Origin: Colletes latitarsis
Lineage: Eukaryota; Arthropoda; Insecta; Hymenoptera; Colletidae
NCBI RefSeq assembly: GCF_051014445.1
Contig: NC_135144.1
Coordinates: forward strand, 2,666,001 to 2,730,000
Direction of reading: 5' to 3'
Length of the DNA: 64,000 nt
Position numbers and translations under genes: made by a program. The notes below the pieces were generated by a model, which was not told the DNA's origin, did no database searches, and saw only the letters and a list, made by a program, of their open reading frames with translations. Below are positions 29,901 to 37,314 of this stretch, in pieces (position 1 is the first letter of the stretch; each line of letters begins with the position of its first letter).

Positions 29901-32900
29901 GATTGAAACCAGAGGAAACCAAGGATCCGGCCAACAAAAATGCGGAAAAGGCAAAATCATGCGTCAGATGCTGGCATAACCCAGACCTAACCCGGACCTA
30001 ACCGGTGTTACCGACTAAAATATTAGTCGAATCCAAGTTTAATCGACTGTTTCAGTGTGGTACAACATTACTACGTGATTCAAACCCGAAAAAACCCAGG
30101 ATCTGGCCAACAAGTATGCGAAGAAGGCAAAATCATGAGCCAGATGCGGGCATAACCGAGACCTAACCCAAACCTAACCGGTGTTATCCTCTAAAATATT
30201 GATCGAATCCAGGTTTAGTTGACTGTTACTGTGTGGTACCACATTACTACGTGATACAAACCCGAAAATTCCCAGGATCTGGTCAACAACTATGCGAAGA
30301 AGGCAAAATCATGAGCCAGATGCGGGCATAACCCAGACCTAACCCAGACGTAACCAGTGTTATCCTTTAGAATGTCGATCGAAACCAGGTTTAATTGACT
30401 GTTTCAATGTGGTACCACATTACTACGTGACTCAAACCCGAAAAAACCCAGGATCTGGCCAACAAGTTTGCGAAGAAAGCAAAATCATGAGCCAGATTCC
30501 GGCATAACCCAGACCTAACCCAGACCTAACCGGTGTTATCCTTTAAAATATTGATCGAAACCAGGTTTAATTGTCTGTTTCATTGTGGTACCACATTACT
30601 ACGTGATTGAAACCAGAGAAAACCAAGGATCCGGCCAACAAGAATGCGGAAAAGGCAAAATCATGAGCCAGATGGGGGCATAACCCAGACCTAACCCAGA
30701 CCTAACCTGTGTTATCCTTCAAAATATTGATCGGAACCAGGTTTAATTGTCTGTTACTGTGTGGTACCACATTGCTACGTGATTGAAACCACAGAAAACC
30801 AAGGATCCGGCCAACAAGAATGCGGAAAAGGCAAAATCATGAGTCAGATGCTGGCATAACCCAGACCTAACCCAGACCTAACCGGTGTTACCGACTAAAA
30901 TACTGACCGAATCCAGGTTTAATTGTCTGTTACTGTGTGGTACCTCAATACTACGTTATTCAAACCCCGAAATTCCCAGGATCTGACCAACAAGTATGCG
31001 AAGAAGGCAAAATCATGAGCCAGATGTGGGCATAACCCAGACCTAACCCAGACCTAACCGGTGTTATCCTCTAAAATATTGATCGAAACCAGGTTTAATT
31101 GACTGTTTCAATGTGGTACCACATTACTACGTGATTCAAACCCGAAAAGACCCAGGATCTGGCCAATAAGTTTGCGAAGAAAGCAAAATCATGAGCCAGA
31201 TGCTGGCATAACTCAGACCTAACCCAGACCTAACCGGTGTTACCGACTAAAATATTGGTCGGAACCAGGTTTAATTGTCTGTGTCATTGTGGTACCACAT
31301 AACTACGTGATTGAAACCAGAGGAAACCAAGGATCCGGCCAACAAAAATGCGGAAAAGGCAAAATCATGCGTCAGATGCTGGCATAACCCAGACCTAACC
31401 CGGACCTAACCGGTGTTACCGACTAAAATACTGACATAATCCAGGTTTAATTGTCTGTTACTGTGTGGTACCACATTACTACGTTATTCAAACCCGGAAA
31501 TTCCCAGGATCTGGCCAACAACTATGCGAAGAAGGCAAAATCATGAGCCAGATGCGGGCATAACCCAGACCTAACCCAGACCTAACCAGTGTTATCCTTT
31601 AAAATGTGGATCGAAACCAGGTTTAATTGACTGTTTCAATGTGGTACCACATTACTACGTGACTCAAACCCGAAAAAACGCAGGATCTGGCCAACAAGTT
31701 TGCGAAGAAAGCAAAATCATGAGCCAGATGCCGGCATAACCCAGACCTAACCGGTGTTACCGACTGAAATATTGGTCGGAACCAGGTTTAATTGTCTGTT
31801 ACTGTGTGGTACCACAATACTACGTTATTCAAACCCGAAAAAACCAAGGATCTGGCCAACAAGTTTGCGAAGAAAGCAAAATCATGAGCCAGATGCGGGC
31901 ATAACCCAGACCTAACCCAGACCTAACCGGTGTTACCGACTAAAATATTGGTCGGAACCAGGTTTAATTGTCAGTTTCATTGTGGTACCACATAACTACG
32001 TGATTGAAACCAGAGAAAACCAAGGATCCGGCCAACAAAAATGCGGAAAAGGCAAAATCATGCGTCAGATGCTGGCATAACCCAGACCTAACCCAGACCC
32101 AAACCTAACCGGTGTTATCCTCTAAAATATTGATCGAATCCAGGTTTAGTTGACTGTTACTGTGTGGTACCACATTACTACGTGATACAAACCCGAAAAT
32201 TCCCAGGATCTGGTCAACAACTATGCGAAGAAGGCAAAATCATGAGCCAGATGCGGGCATAACCCAGACCTAACCCAGACCTAACCGGTGTTATCCTCCA
32301 AAATATTGATCGAATCCAGGTTTAATTGACTGTTACTGTGTGGTACCACATTATTACGTGATACAAACCCGAAAATTCCCAGGATCTGGCCAACAACTAT
32401 GCGAGGAAGGCAAAATCATGAGCCAGATGCGGGCATAACCCAGACCTAACCCAGACCTAACCGATGTTACCGACTAAAATATTGGTCGGAACCTGGTTTA
32501 ATTGTCTGTTTCAGTGAGGTGACACATTACTACGTGTTTCAAACCAGAGAAAACCAAGGATCTGGCTAACAAGAATGCGGAAAAGGCAAAATCATGAGTC
32601 AGATGCTGGCATAACCCAGACCTCACCCAGACCTAACCAGTGTTACCGACTAAAATACTGACCGAATCCAGGTTTAATTGCCTGTTACTGTGTGGTACCA
32701 CATTACTACGTTATTCAAACCCGGAAATTCCCAGGATCTGACCAACAATTATGCGAAGAAGGCAAAATCATGAGCCAGATGTGGGCATAACCCAGACCTA
32801 ACCCAGACCTAACCGGTTCTATCCTCTAAAATGTGGATCGATACCAGGATTAATTGACTGTTTCAATGTGGTACCACATTACTACGTGATTCAAATCCAA

Positions 32901-35033
32901 AAAAACCCAGGATCTGGCCAACAACTATGCGAGGAAGGCAAAATCATGAGCCTGATGTGGGCATAACCCAGACCTAACCCAGACCTAACCGGCTTTATCC
33001 TCTAAAATATTGATCGAAACCAGGATTAATTGACTGTTTCAACGTGGTACCACATTACTACGTGATTCAAACTCTAAAAAACCCAGGATCTGGCCAACAA
33101 GTATGCGAAGAAGGCAAAATCATGAGCCAGATGCGGGCATAACCCAGACCTAACCCAGACCTAACCGGTGTTATCCTCCAAAATATTGATCGAATCCAGG
33201 TTTAATTGACTGTTACTGTGTGGTACCACATTATTACGTGATACAAACCCGAAAATTCCCAGGATCTGGCCAACAACTATGCGAGGAAGGCAAAATCATG
33301 AGCCAGATGCGGGCATAACCCAGACCTAACCCAGACCTAACCAGTGTTATCCTTTAAAATGTGGATCGAAACCAGGTTTAATTGACTGTTTCAATGTGGT
33401 ACCACATTACTACGTGATTCAAACCCGAAAAAAGCCAGGATCTGGCCAACAAGTTTGCGAAGAAAGCAAAATCATGAGCCAAATGTGGGCATAACCCAGA
33501 CCTAACCCAGACCTAACAGGTGTTACCGACTAAAATACTGACCGAATCCAGGTTTAATTGACTGTTTCAGTGAGGTGTCACATTACTACGTGTTTCAAAC
33601 CAGAGAAAACCAAGGATCTGGCCAAAAAGAATGCGGAAAAGGCAAAATCATGAGTCAGATGCTGGCATAACCCAGACCTCACCCAGACCTAACCGGTGTT
33701 ACCGACTAAAATACTGACCGAATCCAGGTTTAATTGACTGTTACTGTGTGGTACCACATTACTACGTGATACAAACCCGAAAATTCCCAGGATCTGGCCA
33801 ACAAGTATGCGAAGAAGGGAGAATCATGAGCCAGTTGCGGGCATAACCCAGACCTAACCCAGACCTAACCGGTGTTACCGACTAAAATATTAGTCGAATC
33901 CAAGTTTAATCGACTGTTTCAGTGTGGTACTACATTACTACGTGATTCAAACCCGAAAAAACCCAGGATCTGGCCAACAAGTATGCGAAGAAGGCAAAAT
34001 CATGAGCCAGATGCGGGCATAACCGAGACCTAACCCAAACCTAACCGGTGTTATCCTCTAAAATATTGATCGAATCCAGGTTTAGTTGACTGTTACTGTG
34101 TGGTACCACATTACTACGTGATACAAACCCGAAAATTCCCAGGATCTGGTCAACAACTATGCGAAGAAGGCAAAATCATGAGCCAGATGCGGGCATAATC
34201 CAGACCTAACCCAGACCTAACCAGTGTTATCCTTTAAAATGTGGATCGAAACCAGGTTTAATTGACTGTTTCAATGTGGTACCACATTACTACGTGACTC
34301 AAACCCGAAAAAACCCAGGATCTGGCTAACAAGAATGCGGAAAAGGCAAAATCATGAGTCAGATGCTGGCATAACCCAGACCTCACCCAGACCTAACCAG
34401 TGTTACCGACTAAAATACTGACCTAATCCAGGTTTAAGTTTCTGTTACTGTGTGGTACCACATTACTACGTGATACAAACCCGAAAACTCCCAGGATCTG
34501 GCCAACAACTATGCGAAGAAGGCAAAATCATGAGCCAGATGCGGGCATAACCCAGACCTAACCCAGACCTAACCGGTGTTATCCTCGAAAATATTGATCG
34601 AAACCAAGTTTAATCGACTGTTTCAGTGTGGTACAACATTAGTACGTGATACAAACCCGAAAATTCCCAGGATCTGGCCAACAACTATGCGAAGAAGCCA
34701 AATCATGAGCCAGATGCGGGCATAACCCAGACCTAACCCAGACCTAACCAGTGTTATCCTTTAAAATGTGGATCGAAACCAGGTTTAATTGACTGTTTCA
34801 ATGTGGTACCACATTACTACGTGATTCAAACCCGAAAAAGCCCAGGATCTGGCCAACAAGTTTGCGAAGAAAGCAAAATCATGAGCCAGATGCGGGCATA
34901 ACCCAGACCTAACCCAGCCCTAACCGGTGTTACCGACCAAAATATTGGTCGGAACGAGGTTTAATTGCCAGTTACTGTGTGGTACCACATTACTACGTTA
35001 TTCAAACCCGGAAATTCCCAGGATCTGACCAAC

Positions 35034-35048
35034 AAGTATGCGAAGAAG
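35034..35048 (+). repeat. Target-site duplication, left copy
   Basis: AAGTATGCGAAGAAG directly precedes the element. The right copy is GTATGCGAAGAAG after the poly(A); the leading AA cannot be told apart from the tail. The duplication is therefore 13-15 bp. Confidence 0.9.
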
Positions 35049-35128
35049 TCCCTCAGGGGCTGCCAGCCTTTCAGCTGCAGTACGGGCTTAACGAACCCGG
35101 GGTACCCGAGTCATACACACACCGTAAG

Positions 35129-35202
35129 CCTCCTGTTGGTCGTCACAACGACCCATTCACAATTCCCTATTGGTTTTGTGAATGGTACGTGACGGCAGGA
35201 GG
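35129..35202 (+). other. Nested hairpin in the 5' UTR
   Basis: Three stacked stems share one axis: CCTCCTG 35129-35135 with 35196-35202, CGTCAC 35141-35146 with 35189-35194, and CCATTCACAA 35153-35162 with 35176-35185. That is 23 perfect pairs with a 13-nt loop. A role in translation, RNA processing or packaging is possible but unknown. Confidence 0.8.
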
Positions 35203-35248
35203 AACGGGGGTCTTGGCTTAACCGCCTGGGCCACGAGTATGGCGACTC

Positions 35249-35255
35249 TATAAAA
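35249..35255 (+). promoter_or_regulatory. TATA-like string in the 5' UTR
   Basis: TATAAAA stands out in a GC-rich leader. Non-LTR elements often use internal promoters that start at the element's first base. This string lies 200 nt inside, so it would not make a full-length RNA. It may be chance. Confidence 0.15.
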
Positions 35256-35691
35256 TCGCCCTCCAATCCTAAGCTATGATGCGCGGCGATGGGATGCATG
35301 GTTGGGGGAGAAGGCCCAATCCCAAGCGACCACCTCCGGGGAACCTGCCGAACCCCCGGAGTATTAGGCTTACCCGGGTAAGGCGGCTCTGCCCGGGTGG
35401 ACCTTTATTTCCGACCATCTCGTGGGACTATTATGGACACAGAAAATAAAATGGGGATGGGGCGGGTTTTGTCGGTTGGGGAGGACGGAGACGGGGTTGG
35501 GGTTAGGGTGGCGGCGCTCGCGCCCCACTCAGCGCCAGGTCCGGCTTCGTGGAGGGTGGAGGAGGACGACGAGACGGCGTCGGTCTCGTCCTTCTCCTCC
35601 AGCACGAGCCACATAGGCTCTAAGAGGAAGAGGACGGGGCAGGCCGTCGTCGAGGTGGGCGGGGCGATGAGCCCGTCGGTGAGGCTGAGTT

Positions 35692-35748
35692 GCCTCAGGG
35701 ACGAGGTGACCGAGGAGATATCGGAGAGGATCTCCTCGTCCCTGAGGC
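35692..35748 (+). other. 15-bp hairpin in ORF1
   Basis: GCCTCAGGGACGAGG (35692-35706) is perfectly complementary to 35734-35748, loop 27 nt. Part of the coiled-coil coding region. Confidence 0.85.
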
Positions 35749-35848
35749 GGGTGGAGAAAGTCGCCGCTGCCTGCGCCTTTAAGGGGCAGAAAAGCGGTGG
35801 CGCGGAGGCCCTGAAGGCCGCGGCGGAGGAAATGAGGGAGGCGGCGCG

Positions 35849-35883
35849 GGAGCTCAGAGGGCGGAACGCCCGTCTGCAGCTCC
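35849..35883 (+). other. Compound hairpin in ORF1
   Basis: GGAGCT, CAGA and GGGCG on the left arm (35849-35863) pair with CGCCC, TCTG and AGCTCC on the right (35867-35883), around a GAA loop. Fifteen pairs with two single-base bulges. Confidence 0.75.
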
Positions 35884-35998
35884 TGTTGGAGGAGGAGCGA
35901 CAGGGGAGGAGGAGGGCAGAGGCGCTGTGGAACAGCGCGGCCCTCCCTCCCATCCTCCCTCCTCCTCCACCGCCGCGTCCCTCGGCGGAGGTAAATAA

Positions 35999-36054
35999 GC
36001 GGAGTGCGGCGGCAGTGGTGCGGGGCACGGCGGGCCCCTCCACCCGCACTCCGC
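35999..36054 (+). other. 11-bp hairpin in ORF1
   Basis: GCGGAGTGCGG (35999-36009) is perfectly complementary to 36044-36054, loop 34 nt. Confidence 0.75.
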
Positions 36055-36071
36055 CCGTGAAGAAGCCCCCG

Positions 36072-36102
36072 TCCTCCTCAGAAGACGATCTTCTGAGGAG
36101 GA
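36072..36102 (+). other. 14-bp hairpin with 3-nt loop in ORF1
   Basis: TCCTCCTCAGAAGA (36072-36085) pairs perfectly with 36089-36102 around CGA. It ends about 15-30 nt before the ORF1 frame change. Confidence 0.88.
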
Positions 36103-36114
36103 TTGGGGACATGA

Positions 36115-36135
36115 TTGATGGCAAGGGAGGAGCTC
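36115..36135 (+). other. Likely site of the ORF1 frame change
   Basis: Sequence quality switches here from the upstream frame (LLRRIGDMIDGK) to the frame one base later (EELLAGRAVSRKAVPP). The stretch GGCAAGGGAGGAGC is purine-rich, and the palindrome GAGGAGCTCCTC begins at 36127. A one-base insertion is the simplest cause. Programmed recoding is possible but not supported by any known motif. Confidence 0.6.
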
Positions 36136-36520
36136 CTCGCCGGAAGAGCGGTCAGCAGGAAGGCGGTGCCTCCCCGACCTGTTCCGGTACAGTCGGGGAA
36201 GGCAAAGAAGGGCGGAGTGAAGGCTCCGCCCAGCGTTGCGGCACCAGGGCCCCGGGTCGCGACCCCCAAGGGGGGTGGTGTACCCGTGGTCGCGGTGGTC
36301 GCGTCCTCCACAGCACCCTCCCAAGGGGGGGTGGCGTGGAGTGAGGTGGTGGGGCGGAAGGCGAAGCGGGCGGCGAGGAAGGCCTCGCAACCGCAGCCTC
36401 CGCCTTCGCCGCCGGCGGCCAAGGTAAAGGCCGCGAAGGTCGGGAAGGCACGACCAGGTCGTCCCCCAAAAACGGCAGCGGTGACGCTGACCGTTGCGCA
36501 GGGGGGCGACCTGACCCTCG

Positions 36521-36580
36521 CGGAGGCGATGCGGCTCGCCAGGGAGAATATCTCCCTGGAAGAGCTGGGCATCGCCTCCG
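36521..36580 (+). other. 25-pair compound hairpin in ORF1
   Basis: CGGAGGCGATGC (36521-36532) pairs with 36569-36580, GCTC (36534-36537) with 36562-36565, and CCAGGGAGA (36539-36547) with 36551-36559 around an ATA loop. The entire 60-nt segment folds on itself with 25 perfect pairs while coding for the gag central domain. Confidence 0.88.
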
Positions 36581-36600
36581 TGAGGGCGAAGAGGGCCGTG

Positions 36601-36630
36601 ACCGGGGGTCTCTTGCTGGAGATCCCCGGT
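36601..36630 (+). other. 12-bp hairpin in ORF1 (one G-U)
   Basis: ACCGGGGGTCTC (36601-36612) pairs with GAGATCCCCGGT (36619-36630), six-base loop, one G-U in the sense RNA. Confidence 0.8.
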
Positions 36631-36657
36631 GCAGAAGGCGGCGCGAAGGCGGATCGT

Positions 36658-36690
36658 CTCGCCCAGAGGCTCCGGGAGCAGCTGGGCGAG
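36658..36690 (+). other. Compound hairpin in ORF1
   Basis: CTCGCCCAG (36658-36666) with CTGGGCGAG (36682-36690), plus an inner GCTC/GAGC stem (36669-36672 with 36676-36679). Confidence 0.78.
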
Positions 36691-36763
36691 CGAGGTGTCC
36701 GGGTCACCCGGCCCACGAAGCGCACGGAGATGCGCGTTTGTGGGCTGGACGACTCGGTCAGCG

Positions 36764-36842
36764 CACAGGATGTGTCCCGTGCCCTTGCGAGGGCGGGGGA
36801 CTGTCCTGTGGAGGACCTGCGGATCGGAGAGATCCGCAGGTC
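36764..36842 (+). other. Two adjacent hairpins in ORF1
   Basis: First: CACAGGA (36764-36770) with 36804-36810, inner GTCC/GGAC and GCCCT/AGGGC stems, 16 pairs. Second, four bases on: GACCTGCGGATC (36814-36825) with 36831-36842, 12 perfect pairs and a 5-nt loop. Confidence 0.8.
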
Positions 36843-37005
36843 GCCCTCCGGCCTCGGGTCGGTGTGGGCCCGGTGCCCCCTCTCCGCCGCCCGTAAGGTG
36901 GCAGAATCCGGGAGGGTGTTGGTGGGGTGGGTTTCGGCGCGAGTGGAAATCCTCGCGCCGCGCCCGCTCCAGTGTCACCGCTGCCTCGAATTGGGGCACG
37001 TGAGG

Positions 37006-37008
37006 TAG
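37006..37008 (+). other. In-frame TAG in the first zinc knuckle of ORF1
   Basis: The stop sits between the histidine and the last cysteine of the CHRC-x4-H-x4-C motif, and both sides are in the same frame. The spacing is intact, so this is a point change in an otherwise normal knuckle. Confidence 0.9.
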
Positions 37009-37027
37009 TGGTGCACCTCGCCGGTGG

Positions 37028-37056
37028 ACCGCAGCGGTCAGTGTTACCGCTGCGGT
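37028..37056 (+). other. 11-bp hairpin in the ORF1 zinc-knuckle region
   Basis: ACCGCAGCGGT (37028-37038) with ACCGCTGCGGT (37046-37056), perfect, loop 7 nt. It starts 20 nt after the in-frame TAG. Confidence 0.78.
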
Positions 37057-37268
37057 GCCAAAGAGCACCGTGCGAGCCAGTGCTCGGCGGCCCCCCACTG
37101 CCCGCTGTGTGCGGACGTGGGGAGGCCAGCCGATCACAGGGTGGGGAGCAAGAAGTGCTCCCCCCCCTCCCGGAAGGAGAGGAAGAGGCGGGCTGCCCCA
37201 GCTCCGGTGCCGAGGGCGGTGGTATCGTCCTCCATGGAGGTGGACGGTGCTACGGGGACGGACGGCCG

Positions 37269-37314
37269 GGAGGAGGCTGGCGCGGCCATTAATTAATGCC
37301 GCCCCGCCTCCTCC
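37269..37314 (+). other. Hairpin enclosing the ORF1/ORF2 junction
   Basis: GGAGGAGGC at 37269-37277 pairs with 37306-37314. Inside it GG pairs with CC (37279-37280 with 37304-37305) and GCGG with CCGC (37282-37285 with 37299-37302). The tip is the palindrome CATTAATTAATG (37287-37298), which contains the stop and start codons. The AT-rich tip is striking in such GC-rich sequence. Confidence 0.75.
37294..37298 (+). promoter_or_regulatory. TAATG stop-start overlap joining ORF1 and ORF2
   Basis: The ORF1 stop TAA (37294-37296) shares its last A with the ORF2 start ATG (37296-37298). In the ORF2 frame a TAA lies at 37290-37292, so ORF2 cannot be reached by a frameshift fusion and must start at this ATG. 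The start context is poor (T at -3, C at +4), which fits re-initiation rather than scanning. The same UAAUG arrangement is known to drive translational coupling in SART1 of the silkworm. Confidence 0.85.

Larger units (their letters stand above)
1..35048. repeat. 176-bp tandem satellite array, left part
   Basis: Head-to-tail tandem satellite with a constant 176-bp monomer; the same landmark recurs at 121, 297, 473, 649, 825 and 1001. About 199 monomers. Each monomer holds, in order: a segment near CTAAAATATTGATCGAA, a TTTAATTGACTGTTTC segment, a palindromic GTGGTACCAC core, TACGTGATTCAAACCCG, AGGATCTGGCCAACAA, TGCGAAGAAGGCAAAATCATG, and a doubled 11-mer CCCAGACCTAA. Several subtypes alternate, for example a 'GGTCGGAACC ... 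GGATCCGGCC ... ATGCGTCAGATGCTGGC' type and a 'GTACAACATTAGTACGTGATAC' type. The period is 2 modulo 3 and most monomers have TAA in GCATAACCC, so no long frame survives. I see no gene, tRNA or other RNA gene. Similar to centromeric or subtelomeric satellites of insects; the chromosomal location is inference. Confidence 0.97.
35049..35432 (+). other. Retrotransposon 5' UTR
   Basis: About 384 nt between the left target duplication and the first well-placed ATG. It contains a nested hairpin (35129-35202), an 8-bp stem (35334-35341 with 35354-35361), a TATAAAA string at 35249-35255 and a self-complementary TACCCGGGTA at 35371-35380. Some R2 and other non-LTR elements begin with an HDV-like ribozyme. 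I could not establish such a fold here by eye. Confidence 0.8.
35433..37296 (+). pseudogene. ORF1, gag-like RNA-binding protein (frameshifted, one nonsense codon)
   Basis: ORF1 of R1-clade elements binds the element RNA and forms the ribonucleoprotein. The ATG at 35433 has A at -3 and G at +4, and upstream in-frame codons lack an ATG. The first part has a Ser/acidic region, a Glu/Arg-rich likely coiled coil (about residues 90-165) and a proline run. The frame then changes: the first frame runs to 36344 with low-quality sequence, while the gag frame opens after a TGA at 36112. The shift therefore lies between 36115 and 36344, probably near 36120-36135, as a net gain of one base. The second part has a basic linker, a gag central domain (LTLAEAMRLA to ILAPRP) and three zinc knuckles near 36972-37163: CHRC-x4-H-x4-C, CYRC-x4-H-x4-C and a CPLC-x8-H-x6-C variant. 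TAG at 37006-37008 falls inside the first knuckle. Total length is about 620 codons. Either lesion alone should abolish the zinc knuckles, unless recoding or an assembly error is involved. Confidence 0.85.

Noticed and set aside
1..35048. CRISPR-like array
   Set aside because: The period is constant at 176 bp with no unique spacers between short repeats; this is a eukaryotic satellite.
35397..35432. Upstream extension of ORF1 from a GTG at 35397
   Set aside because: A eukaryotic element is unlikely to start at GTG; the ATG at 35433 has a strong context.
36100..36140. Programmed -1 frameshift in ORF1
   Set aside because: The change needed is +1 (or -2), there is no slippery heptamer, and the strong stem lies upstream rather than downstream; a mutation is simpler.
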